Positions 46,103 through 54,973 are shown, numbered from the stretch's first letter. The stretch is DNA of 64,000 nucleotides from an uncultured Selenomonadales bacterium (GCA_900315155.1 OMYB01000007.1:1-64000); one strand, 5' to 3'. The notes: generated by a model not told the origin, from the letters alone. Numbers and translations are program-made.

Positions 46103-46564
46103 TTACTCCACCGGCTTGCAGCACTCCGCATCGATAGCCTGTACTTTTTTGATGCGGCGCTGGTATTTCTCCGCCGTCAGCGGCTCCGTGTGCATCCACG
46201 TCTTCACGATTTCCATCGCAATGGCTCCGCCGATGATCTTGCCGCCGAGGCAGAGTACGTTGCTGTCGTTATGCTGGCGCGCGAGCTGGGCGCAGAACGG
46301 GTCCTGGCACACGACCGCATAGATGCCGCGCAGCTTGTTTGCGATCATCGCGCTGCCATAGCCGACGCCATCGACAAAGATGCCACGGTCGCACTCCCCC
46401 TTTGCAACAGCCTTCGCCGCCGGGAACACGAAATCCGACAAATCGCAGTTCTCCTTATGGTACGTTCCAAAATCCACGACTTCATGCCCCTCGCTCTCGA
46501 GGTACAGCTTGATTTCCGTCTTCAAATCCGTCCCTGCATGATCATTCGCCATAGCAATCTTCAT
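46103..46564 (-). CDS. RpiB/LacA/LacB-family sugar-phosphate isomerase
   Basis: The product is 153 residues with the family fold: MANDHAGTDLK at the start (sugar-phosphate binding), GYGSAMIANKLRGIYAVVC in the middle and HNDSNVLCLGG near 98. In E. coli RpiB the catalytic base is a Cys directly before GTG; here that position is Asp65 (FVDGVGYGS), closer to LacA-type subunits, and the mycobacterial Glu is also absent. So ribose-5-phosphate isomerase activity should not be assumed; a tetrose or hexose phosphate is possible. It lies alone between miaB and mutS. Confidence 0.88.
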   Translation of the reverse strand: MKIAMANDHAGTDLKTEIKLYLESEGHEVVDFGTYHKENCDLSDFVFPAAKAVAKGECDRGIFVDGVGYGSAMIANKLRGIYAVVCQDPFCAQLARQHNDSNVLCLGGKIIGGAIAMEIVKTWMHTEPLTAEKYQRRIKKVQAIDAECCKPVE

Positions 46565-46669
46565 AATAGTTTCCTCCTGAGTACAACATTATTTCTTTTC
46601 GAAAGTGTTTTTCGGACCACTTGTTGATCACGTCGTCCATAAAACACAGCCAATATATCTACTTGCAGA

Positions 46670-48001
46670 TTACACGCGCTCGCCTTTGAGCACCCACGTC
46701 TGCGGCTGTGTAATCTTCACGTGGATGAAATCGCCCGGCTCTTCACCGTTATGCGGGAACAGCACGAGCTTGTTCGTGCGCGTGCGGCCGTTCCAGATGG
46801 CGTCGTCATTCTTGCTCGGGCCTTCGACCATGATTTCCTGCACCGTGCCCTTCAGGGCCTCGTTGATCTCTGCGGAAATCTGGTTCTGCACGGCCATGAG
46901 ATGGTTGAGGCGCTCGTGCTTCAGCTGGTCATCGACCTGATTTTCCATCGTCGCCGCCGGCGTGCCGCTGCGTTTCGAGTAGATGAACGTATAGGCCGAG
47001 TCGTAGCGGATTTCTTTGAGGAAATCGAGCATCTGACGGAAATCGTCATCCGTCTCCCCCGGAAAACCGACGATGAGGTCGGTCGTGAGTGCGACGTTCG
47101 GGATTTCCCTGCGAATGCGCCGCACGAGGTCCTTATAGCTTTCGACCGTGTAGACGCGGTTCATGGCTTTGAGGATCTTGTTGCTGCCATACTGCACGGG
47201 CAGATGGATGTGCTCGCAGAGGTGCTTGCCATCGCGGATGGCTGCGATGACCTTGTCGGAGAGGTCCTTCGGATGCGATGTCATGAAGCGCACGCGCTCG
47301 ATGCCCGGCACCGCGTCGACCAGCTTCAGCAGGTCCGCGAAATCCGCACGCTTGTGGTCTTTGCCGTAGGAGTTGACGTTCTGGCCGAGGAGCGTGACCT
47401 CCTTGTAGCCTTGTGCGACGGCTTCCTCGACTTCTTTGACGATATCCTCAGGCTGGCGGCTGCGCTCACGGCCGCGCACATACGGCACGATGCAGTAGCT
47501 GCAGAAGTTGTTGCAGCCGTACATGATGGGCACCCAGGCGGAGAGCCGCCCGCTGCGCTGGACCGGGCCGCCGTCCGGCAGCTTGGTCTCTCCCTCAGCC
47601 GTATCGACGACATGACCGTGCTCCGCCTCGATTTCGCGTACCACCTGCGCGAGCTCATGCACCTTGTTCGTACCGAGCACGAAGTCGATGTGCGGCGCGC
47701 GCTTGATGAGATTGCCCGCCTCTTTCTGGGCCATGCAGCCCGTGATGCCGAAGATCAGCTGCGGATTCTTCTGCTTGAGGTGCTTGATTTCGCCGATCTT
47801 GCCGTAAACATGGTCCTCGGCCGTCTCACGCACGCAGCACGTGTTGATGAGAATGAGATCCGCATCCTCCATGCTGTCCGTCTGCTCATACCCGATCGCG
47901 GCGAGTTCACCTGCCATGCGCTCGGCGTCGCTCACGTTCATCTGGCACCCGTAGACCAGCAGCTTCATGTATTTATGCATGTTCCCGTCAATGACTTTCA
48001 T
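46670..48001 (-). CDS. miaB: tRNA-2-methylthio-N6-dimethylallyladenosine synthase
   Basis: The product is 443 residues. MiaB adds the methylthio group to i6A37 of tRNAs reading UNN codons. The auxiliary cluster Cys residues (YGCQMN, NTCCVRE, GCMAQ), the radical SAM motif CNNFCSYC (near residue 162) and a C-terminal TRAM domain are all present. The ATG at 48001 follows AGGAAGCGAA; an extension upstream has no ribosome-binding site. Lies 28 bases after the cysteine-rich unknown gene. Confidence 0.97.
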   Translation of the reverse strand: MKVIDGNMHKYMKLLVYGCQMNVSDAERMAGELAAIGYEQTDSMEDADLILINTCCVRETAEDHVYGKIGEIKHLKQKNPQLIFGITGCMAQKEAGNLIKRAPHIDFVLGTNKVHELAQVVREIEAEHGHVVDTAEGETKLPDGGPVQRSGRLSAWVPIMYGCNNFCSYCIVPYVRGRERSRQPEDIVKEVEEAVAQGYKEVTLLGQNVNSYGKDHKRADFADLLKLVDAVPGIERVRFMTSHPKDLSDKVIAAIRDGKHLCEHIHLPVQYGSNKILKAMNRVYTVESYKDLVRRIRREIPNVALTTDLIVGFPGETDDDFRQMLDFLKEIRYDSAYTFIYSKRSGTPAATMENQVDDQLKHERLNHLMAVQNQISAEINEALKGTVQEIMVEGPSKNDDAIWNGRTRTNKLVLFPHNGEEPGDFIHVKITQPQTWVLKGERV

Positions 48002-48029
48002 TTCGCTTCCTGTTTTCCTCCCAATCCGA

Positions 48030-48941
48030 TTATTCCCCGGCGAGAGCCTTGAGGCGCTCCGTAACGAGGTCGATCCACTCGCCATGGAAACCAGCCTCCA
48101 TCATGAGCTCGTCGAGCGTCTCCACGCGCGGCTGCTCGAGGAACATCGTCACGCGCTTCTTCTCAAGCGGGCGGTAGATGTAGTACTCCTCCGGCTTCGT
48201 GTCCTCGGCGGGGAATGCGACGCTGTATTCGTGATAGATCTTGTCGTTCATCGACTCATAGACGAGCACGGAACGCTGTGCGTAGGCATGAAAACGCTCC
48301 GGCAGATCCTCGAGGAGCGTGCCGATTTCCTTGCGGATTTCTTCCATGCGGGAAGTATAGGCATCCAGATCCTTCTGCTCGGCCGCCGTATCCGTGAGGA
48401 TTGCCGCGCAGATGAGGTCGCGCACGCCCTCGAAGCCCGTGAGGTCGAATTTGCCGAAGTCTTCCAGCGTCGCCGTGCCCAGCCATGTTTTCAGCGTATT
48501 TTCCATAGCAGCCTTTGCCTTGGCGACAACGAGATCATCGAGGCCGTGCAGTTCCTCGCAAAGGTTATAGACGCGCTGCTCCGGCGTATCCTCCTGAAGA
48601 ACGGACGATTTCGCGCAATCCGTGCACAGGCACACGGCCTCGTTCCAGAACGGTTCCCCTGCCTCGATCTGTCCCATCGTTGGGAATTCCTTGCCGAGCT
48701 TGTCATAGACCTTGCGCTCCTCGGCGAGTTTGCCTTTCGAGTAATAGGTCAGCGGGCGCTTGTGATAGCGCACGGGCGTCGTCTTGCCGCATTTCTCGCA
48801 GTGATAGTTCTTGCCTTCAAGGTTCACGGGGATATCCTTACCCTCTTTCGGCTTGTAGAACTCATAGGGAACCGTCTCTACGAAGCAGTAGTTGAAGACG
48901 TTCAGCAGGTTTTCGGTGATCTTTGTCGGCTCGTTGGCCAT
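48030..48941 (-). CDS. cysteine-rich cytosolic protein of unknown function
   Basis: No family was recognised. The product is 303 residues, acidic, without signal peptide. An N-terminal zinc-ribbon-like region has Cys48-x2-Cys51 and, about 50 residues later, CLCTDC (Cys104, 106, 109). The rest is mostly helical and ends with an acidic stretch (DLVTERLKALAGE). The ATG at 48941 follows AAAGGAGT. It precedes miaB on the same strand by 28 bases, so the two may be co-transcribed. A metal-binding role is inferred from the cysteines only. Confidence 0.78.
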   Translation of the reverse strand: MANEPTKITENLLNVFNYCFVETVPYEFYKPKEGKDIPVNLEGKNYHCEKCGKTTPVRYHKRPLTYYSKGKLAEERKVYDKLGKEFPTMGQIEAGEPFWNEAVCLCTDCAKSSVLQEDTPEQRVYNLCEELHGLDDLVVAKAKAAMENTLKTWLGTATLEDFGKFDLTGFEGVRDLICAAILTDTAAEQKDLDAYTSRMEEIRKEIGTLLEDLPERFHAYAQRSVLVYESMNDKIYHEYSVAFPAEDTKPEEYYIYRPLEKKRVTMFLEQPRVETLDELMMEAGFHGEWIDLVTERLKALAGE

Positions 48942-48963
48942 GTTGCAACACTCCTTTGTAAAC

Positions 48964-48991
48964 GAAAAGCCCGGAAGAAACCTTCCGGGCT
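48964..48991 (-). terminator. terminator of the tRNA operon
   Basis: AGCCCGGAAGG/CCTTCCGGGCT forms a perfect stem followed by TTTTCGTTT on the minus strand, 11 bases past the last tRNA-Cys. Confidence 0.88.
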
Positions 48992-49001
48992 GCCTATGTC
49001 T

Positions 49002-49075
<74 letters not shown>

Positions 49076-49083
49076 AAAAAAAA

Positions 49084-49158
49084 TGGAGCGGAAAACGAGA
49101 TTCGGACTCGCGACCCCCACCTTGGCAAGGTGGTGCTCTACCACTGAGCTATTTCCGC
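49084..49158 (-). tRNA. tRNA-Gly (GCC), copy with altered T-loop
   Basis: The 75 bases with encoded CCA have acceptor GCGGAAA/TTTCCGC and anticodon loop TTGCCAA. The T-loop reads TCCGAAT rather than TTCGAAT: the base at 49105 is G on the plus strand, giving C at position 55 where U (pseudouridine) is nearly universal. The sister copy at 49266-49340 is normal. Fourth gene of the operon. Confidence 0.95.
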
Positions 49159-49160
49159 AT

Positions 49161-49234
<74 letters not shown>

Positions 49235-49265
49235 AGCCTCTATATGAAGTTAGTATTCACAAAAA

Positions 49266-49340
49266 TGGAGCGGAAAACGAGATTCGAACTCGCGACCCCC
49301 ACCTTGGCAAGGTGGTGCTCTACCACTGAGCTATTTCCGC
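49266..49340 (-). tRNA. tRNA-Gly (GCC), standard copy
   Basis: The 75 bases have encoded CCA, anticodon GCC, and the normal TTCGAAT T-loop. Second gene of the operon, 31 bases before tRNA-Cys copy 2 and four bases after tRNA-Asp. Confidence 0.96.
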
Positions 49341-49344
49341 ATAG

Positions 49345-49421
49345 TGGCGACCCGAAAGGGACTTGAACCCTTGACCTCCGCCGTGACAGGGCGGCATTCT
49401 AACCAACTAAACTACCGGGCC
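49345..49421 (-). tRNA. tRNA-Asp (GTC)
   Basis: The 77 bases include encoded CCA, acceptor GGCCCGG/TCGGGTC and anticodon loop CTGTCAC with GTC. First gene of the operon. It is a substrate for queuosine modification by Tgt. Confidence 0.96.
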
Positions 49422-49465
49422 ATTTTCTTTTCGTCGTCTTGCGCTTCGCATCAACGACAGGTATT

Positions 49466-49494
49466 ATTATAAAGAAAACCCTCCGGGTTGTCAA
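49466..49494 (-). promoter_or_regulatory. perfect consensus promoter of the tRNA operon
   Basis: TTGACA (49489-49494) and TATAAT (49466-49471) lie exactly 17 bases apart on the minus strand, about 45 bases before tRNA-Asp. The -35 lies in the loop of the upstream gene's terminator. Confidence 0.92.
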
Positions 49495-49503
49495 CACCCG
49501 AAG
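49479..49503 (-). terminator. terminator of the ASCH-like gene, overlapping the tRNA promoter
   Basis: CCCTTCGGGT pairs with AACCCGGAGGG around GTTGAC and is followed by TTTTCTTT on the minus strand. The T-tract forms part of the spacer of the tRNA promoter. Confidence 0.8.
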
Positions 49504-49538
49504 GGAATTTTTTTCTTTTCTATGAAGTTCCTGCGAAA

Positions 49539-49898
49539 TTACGATTCGAGATCCTCGTGAATCTCCGAGAAATAGATAACCGTAACGGTATCCTCCATCG
49601 TCACATGGCGCTTATGCATGTGCTCGAAGTCTGCCACGAGATCCTCGCGCGTGTTGATGCCCGGGTCCTGATGCTCCAAATCCTCGCTCGTCAGCGTCCC
49701 CATCGTCTTGACGCGGACCTTATCGATGATTGCCGTATAGAGTTTATGCTTCGGCTCGAACTTCTTTCCCACCGTTACCCAGACAACGGAATGTTTCGGA
49801 TAGAGCGCGCTCACGTCGCCGAGCTTGACCGTGCAGTTCTTCGTGCGCTCCATGAGCATCTTCTTATGCTTTGCTGTTTCGAAATTCAATGCCATCAT
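49539..49898 (-). CDS. ASCH/PUA-like domain protein
   Basis: The product is 119 residues. MERTKNCTVKLGD, followed by VVWVTVGKKFEPKHKLYTAIIDKV, resembles ASCH domains, small PUA-like folds that bind RNA or hydrolyse modified nucleosides. No catalytic motif was confirmed, so the function is open. The ATG at 49898 follows GGAG at ten bases; ten further upstream codons are possible. Transcribed alone towards the tRNA operon, from which its terminator separates it. Confidence 0.78.
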   Translation of the reverse strand: MMALNFETAKHKKMLMERTKNCTVKLGDVSALYPKHSVVWVTVGKKFEPKHKLYTAIIDKVRVKTMGTLTSEDLEHQDPGINTREDLVADFEHMHKRHVTMEDTVTVIYFSEIHEDLES

Positions 49899-50105
49899 AT
49901 GCCAACAACTCCAATCTGTGCTGTACAAGGTTTTCTATAGGCTTAACATTCTCCCCACTGGTTCCAGAATCCTGCTTCCCTATAAAATACGGACAAAAAT
50001 TTTCCCATATGCCATCGTCTCTTCATCGAATTTTCCTGCAAGAGCCGCCGAGGTATGGTAGAATGGGAGACGCAAATAACGAAAAACAAAAGGAGTGTGT
50101 GATTC

Positions 50106-50825
50106 ATGAAACGTATCGCAAAAATCTTTGCTCTCTTCACGGTCCTGACCGTACTCTTCGCTGTTCCGGCGTTTGCCGCCGAGCAGCCGCAAAAACCCAT
50201 TCTGTCCGTGGATGGCTCTGGCACGGGTACGGCGGCGCCGGATATGGCTACGGCCGTCATCGGCATCACGACGCATGCCTCTGACGCCGGCAAGGCCCAG
50301 AACGACAACGCCTGGACCGCCGGCCAGATTCAGAAAGCCATCCAGTCCCTCGGCATCGCTGCCAAGGATATCCAGACGGATAACTACTCGTTCCAGCCGA
50401 CCTACCGCCAGGACGAGAAGCATCGCAACGAGATCGATGGCTACACGGTGAACAACTCGGTCGTCGTGACCATCCGCGACATCAAAAAAACGGGCAAGGT
50501 CATCGACGCAGCCCTGAACCACGGCGCAAATGAAGTCAGCTCGCTGACGTTCTCCGCCAGCGACACGAAGGCCGTCCGCAGGGAAGCTCTCAAAAATGCC
50601 TGCCAGGATGCACGCGCGAAAGCGGACATCATCGCGAGCACGCTCGGCCGCCGCATCGTCGGCATCCAGAATGTCTCCGAGAGCACCGGCAGCCTGGGCG
50701 TCCGCCGCTACCGCATGCCTTTGATGGTTGCCGCTGCCAAGATGGACAGCAACGAGACGCCGATCGAGGCCGGTACGCTGACGATGAACGCCAACGTTCA
50801 TGTTGACTTCATCCTCAGTGACTAA
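50106..50825 (+). CDS. SIMPL-domain (DUF541) exported protein
   Basis: The product is 239 residues with a clear signal peptide (cleavage after PAFA, near residue 24), then the SIMPL domain (LSVDGSGTGTAAPDMATAVIGI, KDIQTDNYSFQPTY, LTFSASD). SIMPL proteins are periplasmic or envelope-attached and mostly uncharacterised; E. coli YggE belongs here and is linked to oxidative stress. AAAGGAG precedes the ATG. The acyltransferase gene follows 38 bases later, probably in the same transcript. Confidence 0.93.
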   Translation: MKRIAKIFALFTVLTVLFAVPAFAAEQPQKPILSVDGSGTGTAAPDMATAVIGITTHASDAGKAQNDNAWTAGQIQKAIQSLGIAAKDIQTDNYSFQPTYRQDEKHRNEIDGYTVNNSVVVTIRDIKKTGKVIDAALNHGANEVSSLTFSASDTKAVRREALKNACQDARAKADIIASTLGRRIVGIQNVSESTGSLGVRRYRMPLMVAAAKMDSNETPIEAGTLTMNANVHVDFILSD

Positions 50826-50863
50826 TTCCATAAAAATCAGCAAAGTTAGGAGTCTTTCTTTTT

Positions 50864-52042
50864 ATGACATCCGCGACAACCGTGAATCCTGAAATCCCAG
50901 CCGAACCGAAGCGCAAGCCGCGCCTCGCCGCCATAGAATACATCCGCGGCATCTCTATGATGGGCGTCATCGCGATCCATATCGGCTCGCAGTACATCGT
51001 CAATACCGCAGCGAACATCCACCTCGTAGCACTGTTCGAGATTTTCTCGCGCTTCTGCGTGCCGATCTTCTTTTTTATTTCGGCGTTCGGCCTGTTCTAC
51101 AACCTCGATAGCAAGGCCCCGTTCAACTATCCGAAATTCCTGAAGAAGCGCTTCAAGGCCGTGCTCATCCCGTACCTCGTATGGTCGTTCTTCTACCTGC
51201 TCCACGACGGGTTGTTCTACCATACCGGGTTCCCGGACCTCTACCGGCTCGGCGGGCTTCTGCTCTTTGGGGCAGCAAAATATCAGCTGTATTTCCTCGT
51301 CATCCTGCTCTGGTTCTACCTGCTCATGCCACTCTGGATCTGGTGGGTCAAGCGCATCGGCCCCATGGGCTTTGCCGGGCTGCTCGCGGTGCAGATTGGT
51401 TTTGACTACTGGTCGAGCTACAGCGTCGCGTTCAACACCTTCGTCTACGGCCTGCCGGATGGCTCGCTGCTGAAGCCATTCCTCATGTACCGCCTGAACT
51501 ACTGGGTATTCCACTACCTCTTCATCTTCATGCTCGGCGGCTGGCTGGCCACGCACATGGATGCGTTCTACACCTTCATGAAGGAAAAACGCACGCCGAT
51601 CACGATCGTGTTCTGGGCATCGCTCGGATCCCTGCTCTGGTACTACTACCACCTCATCCTGAAAGAAGGATACACGCCGCTGGAGGCGATCAACACGGCG
51701 CATCAGCTGTCGCCGGAAGGTATCTTCTACACGCTTGGCGCGTCGATCTTCTTCTTCACGATCTTCACGTACCAGAAATACCCGCAGTGGCTTAACCCCA
51801 TGCTGCATCAGCTCGGCAGGCACTCCTACTTTGCCTACCTCGTGCATCCGCTGTTCATCGGATACATCGCCTATTATCTCGAGAAGCACGGCATCATCAT
51901 GACGGCCGACATCGCCATCGCCATGTACGTCGTCGTGCTCGCCATCAGCGTCGGTGCGGCCGCCCTCTGCCGCCGCATCGGCACGGCGATTCCCCTGGTC
52001 AACATCCTGACCATCGGCTCGTTCCCACGAAAACGAAAATAA
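50864..52042 (+). CDS. acyltransferase-3 family membrane protein
   Basis: The product is 392 residues with about ten membrane helices. The family signature is present (YIRGISMMGVIAIHIGSQY near residue 26, with the His used in acyl transfer), as is FCVPIFFFISAFGLF. Members O-acylate surface sugars or peptidoglycan. A nearby glycan locus is lacking, so the substrate is unknown. It ends at a strong terminator shared with the convergent histidine kinase. Confidence 0.9.
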   Translation: MTSATTVNPEIPAEPKRKPRLAAIEYIRGISMMGVIAIHIGSQYIVNTAANIHLVALFEIFSRFCVPIFFFISAFGLFYNLDSKAPFNYPKFLKKRFKAVLIPYLVWSFFYLLHDGLFYHTGFPDLYRLGGLLLFGAAKYQLYFLVILLWFYLLMPLWIWWVKRIGPMGFAGLLAVQIGFDYWSSYSVAFNTFVYGLPDGSLLKPFLMYRLNYWVFHYLFIFMLGGWLATHMDAFYTFMKEKRTPITIVFWASLGSLLWYYYHLILKEGYTPLEAINTAHQLSPEGIFYTLGASIFFFTIFTYQKYPQWLNPMLHQLGRHSYFAYLVHPLFIGYIAYYLEKHGIIMTADIAIAMYVVVLAISVGAAALCRRIGTAIPLVNILTIGSFPRKRK

Positions 52043-52054
52043 AGTTTACCGCAA

Positions 52055-52102
52055 CAAAAAAGCGTGCTGCATTCCATTCAGTGGAGTGCAGCACGCTTTT
52101 TT
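52055..52102. terminator. bidirectional terminator between the acyltransferase and kinase genes
   Basis: A 20-bp stem with one mismatch (AAAAAAGCGTGCTGCATTCC and complement) has A- and T-tracts at both ends, placed between two convergent genes. Confidence 0.93.
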
Positions 52103-52105
52103 CTG

Positions 52106-54100
52106 TTAAGCCAGCGCATCCTGTTTCATGCGATACGCATAAATCAGCCGTGCGAGGGTATCGCAAACGATTTTCATATCCATCGGTTTGGTCAGATGCG
52201 CATTCATACCTGCCTCATGGGATTTCTTGACGTCCTCCTCAAAGGCGTTGGCTGAGAGTGCAATAATCGGAACGGACGGGGCATCCGGGCGGTCGAGATG
52301 GCGGATGCCCTCCGCCGCCTCATAGCCGTTGAGCACGGGCATGCGGATATCCATGAGGACGGCATCGTAGAAGAACGGGTCCGAATTGTCGAATGTCGAG
52401 ACACCGACCTGCCCATCCCCTGCCGTATCCACGACCATGCCCTGCAGCTGCAGGAACGTAACGGCAATCTCCTGATTGAGCTCATTATCCTCACAGAGCA
52501 GGATATGCGCTCCCTTCAGGATACCGAGCGGCGTGTCCTGCTGTTTTTTCTTCCTTTTCTGTTCTTCCGCAATTTCCACAGGCAGATCGACGGTGAATTT
52601 CGACCCCTCTCCCGGTGCGCTCTCGCAGGCAATCGTGCCCTGCAGGAGTTCGATAAGTCCCTTGACGATGGAGAGGCCGAGGCCTGTGCCATTGCTCGTC
52701 ACCCGTTCCTGCTGAAACGGCTTGAACATCATAGGCAGGAACTCCTTCGACATGCCAATGCCGTTATCTTTCACCTCGAAATGGAGCGTTGCTTTTTTAC
52801 TCCCTTTCTCCCTCCTGCATCGGCCGAGCAGCCAGACATCCTTGCCCGTCGGCGTGAATTTCACGGCATTCGAGAGCAGATTCATGAGGATCTTCGTCAG
52901 GCGCACATGGTCGACCGAAATGGACTGGACGCCATCGAAATCGAGATCCGTATGGAAGATGACATTTTTCGTCACAGCCGTCGCACGGATCGTGTCCGTG
53001 ATGGATTCGAGGAAATGATTCGTATCCACGACATGCGGCTCCATCTTCGCTTTCTTGCTCGAAATACGCGAGATATCCAGCGTGTCGTTGATGAGCTGCA
53101 GGAGGAGTTTACTCGACTGCTGGATTTTCAGCAAATACGCTTCCCGCTTCTCTTCATCCTTTGTTTCCAGTGCCAGCTTGTCAAATCCGACGATGGCATT
53201 CATCGGCGTACGCATATCATGACTGATATTCGCAAAGAATTCTTTTTCCACCTCTGAGGCACGCTTAAGCATTTCCATGCTCTTCGTGAGCTTCGCGTTC
53301 AGTTCCTGGATTTCCATGCGCGTCTTCATTTCCATCGTGATATCCGTGAAAGCCGAGGCGAGGCCGACGATATTGCCATCCGCATCATAAAGGGGATTCT
53401 TGAACGTGTCAATCCAGCGCTTTTCCCCATCCCCTCTCGTCTGCAGCACGGCACGGTGGACGCTGCCGCCCGTACGCAGGACATGCATCTCATCGGCATA
53501 ATACTGGTCGAGATTATCCTTCCAGCCCAGCTCCTCATTCGTATGGCCAAGAACGATAGACTCATCCGCAAAACCATAGAAGTCCAGGAAGGATCGGTTC
53601 GCACCGAGGAAGCGCTGATTCTTGTCTTTCCAGAACAGGGCGGGGCGCACGGCATTCAGGACATTCAGCACCTGCTCGTCCATATGGGAAACCTCGCGGC
53701 GGCTGGCCTCGAGGCGCCGCGTCTCCGCCGTCGTATCGGTAAAGCCCAGCTCGAAAAGGGGCTCGCCATCGGTATCCGGACGGGACACGATGGTGACAAA
53801 TACCCAGTAATAGCCGACTTCCGGTTTATGGATATCGATTGGTGTGCGCAGTAGGGCATGCTGGATCCATGCCGGATTCGCTGCAGCCTGCTGAAGCGTC
53901 CACGCCAGGCGCGGCAGGTCTGAGGGGTGGACCAGTTTCTCAAAAGGTTGGCTCAGGTAAGCCTTGGTCTCTTCCTCCGTCTTCTGCATGAATTCGATTA
54001 ACCCCTGTGACACCTCCAGAACATGCAGCCGATCCGGCTCCACCCTGGCACAACACTGCGGAAGCATCGACGACCGGGTTTCCCATTCCCGTTCTCCCAT
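52106..54100 (-). CDS. soluble hybrid sensor histidine kinase (PAS-PAS-HisKA-HATPase-REC)
   Basis: The product is 664 residues with no membrane segment. Domains in order are two PAS-like domains (about 15-135 and 145-265), a dimerisation/phosphoacceptor helix with FANISHDMRTPMNAIVGF (near 292), an HATPase with NLLSNAVKFTP and DNGIGM then GTGLGLSIVKG, and a C-terminal receiver with CEDNELNQ and phospho-Asp in VLMDIRMP (near 590). It senses a cytosolic signal; the ligand is unknown. It follows the PhoB-type regulator by 24 bases and should be its partner, though the receiver implies an internal relay. Confidence 0.94.
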   Translation of the reverse strand: MGEREWETRSSMLPQCCARVEPDRLHVLEVSQGLIEFMQKTEEETKAYLSQPFEKLVHPSDLPRLAWTLQQAAANPAWIQHALLRTPIDIHKPEVGYYWVFVTIVSRPDTDGEPLFELGFTDTTAETRRLEASRREVSHMDEQVLNVLNAVRPALFWKDKNQRFLGANRSFLDFYGFADESIVLGHTNEELGWKDNLDQYYADEMHVLRTGGSVHRAVLQTRGDGEKRWIDTFKNPLYDADGNIVGLASAFTDITMEMKTRMEIQELNAKLTKSMEMLKRASEVEKEFFANISHDMRTPMNAIVGFDKLALETKDEEKREAYLLKIQQSSKLLLQLINDTLDISRISSKKAKMEPHVVDTNHFLESITDTIRATAVTKNVIFHTDLDFDGVQSISVDHVRLTKILMNLLSNAVKFTPTGKDVWLLGRCRREKGSKKATLHFEVKDNGIGMSKEFLPMMFKPFQQERVTSNGTGLGLSIVKGLIELLQGTIACESAPGEGSKFTVDLPVEIAEEQKRKKKQQDTPLGILKGAHILLCEDNELNQEIAVTFLQLQGMVVDTAGDGQVGVSTFDNSDPFFYDAVLMDIRMPVLNGYEAAEGIRHLDRPDAPSVPIIALSANAFEEDVKKSHEAGMNAHLTKPMDMKIVCDTLARLIYAYRMKQDALA

Positions 54101-54124
54101 ATCCCCGTCATCCCCTTCGATTTG

Positions 54125-54832
54125 TTACGTCTCGCTCCAGGCAAAACGGTAGCCGACGCCGCGCACGGTCTCGATGGCATCCGCCACCTCCGGGCAAACG
54201 CCGAGCTTCATGCGCAAATGGCGGATATGCACATCCACCGTGCGCGTGTCCCCGTAATACTCATAGCCCCAGACCTGCTCGAGAAGCTCGTCACGCGAAT
54301 AAGCCCGGCCGATATGCGTGAGGAACAGCTTCAGCAGCTCGTACTCTTTCGGCGTCAGGGAAAGCGGCTTACCGTTCGCCGTCACCGTATAGGCGCGGAA
54401 ATCCATCGTGAGCGGCCCCACATGGAGCGTCATCTGATCTTTTTCTTTCGTGTGTTCATCCCGCGGTGCGCTGCGGCGCAGGACGGCCTTGATGCGTGCG
54501 GCCAGTTCCCGCTGGGAGAACGGCTTTGCAATGTAGTCATCCGCGCCGAGCTCGAGCCCGAGCACTTTGTCGATTTCCTCGGCGCGCGCCGTCAGCATGA
54601 TGATGGGGATAGCCGAGGTATCCTCACTGCCCTTCAGCCTGCGGCAAACCTCAAACCCATCCATCTTCGGAAGCATGACATCGAGCAGGATGAGATCCGC
54701 CCCATCCGCCTTCGCCAAAGCCTCCTCGCCATCCTCCGCCGTCAGCACAGCATAGCCATGCCGCATGAGCTGCACCTGCAGCAGCTCGCGGATAGCATCC
54801 TCATCGTCCACGACCAAGATTTTTGTCTGCAT
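54125..54832 (-). CDS. OmpR/PhoB-family response regulator
   Basis: The product is 235 residues: a receiver domain with acidic pocket VVDDEDAIRE and phospho-Asp in LILLDVMLP (near residue 51), then a winged-helix DNA-binding domain (LTPKEYELLKLFLTHIGRAYSRDELLEQVWG, VDVHIRHLRMK). It probably controls genes with the hybrid kinase encoded next to it. Targets cannot be read; the adjacent ABC uptake operon is a candidate. GGGAGAAACC precedes the ATG. Confidence 0.95.
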   Translation of the reverse strand: MQTKILVVDDEDAIRELLQVQLMRHGYAVLTAEDGEEALAKADGADLILLDVMLPKMDGFEVCRRLKGSEDTSAIPIIMLTARAEEIDKVLGLELGADDYIAKPFSQRELAARIKAVLRRSAPRDEHTKEKDQMTLHVGPLTMDFRAYTVTANGKPLSLTPKEYELLKLFLTHIGRAYSRDELLEQVWGYEYYGDTRTVDVHIRHLRMKLGVCPEVADAIETVRGVGYRFAWSET

Positions 54833-54917
54833 GGTTTCTCCCTTTATCTTCGTATGCCTTATCCTTCTATTATAGAATAATCATCGGAAAACTGCCATAT
54901 CAAATCCCGCCTTTTCC

Positions 54918-54954
54918 TATAAAAAAGATGGCCACGCCATATGCATAGCCATCT
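54918..54954 (-). terminator. terminator of the ABC uptake operon
   Basis: AGATGGC/GCCATCT forms the stem with an internal loop, followed on the minus strand by TTTTTTATAGG, 20 bases after the last ATPase gene. Confidence 0.82.
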
Positions 54955-54973
54955 CCGTGTTATGTTTTATCCT

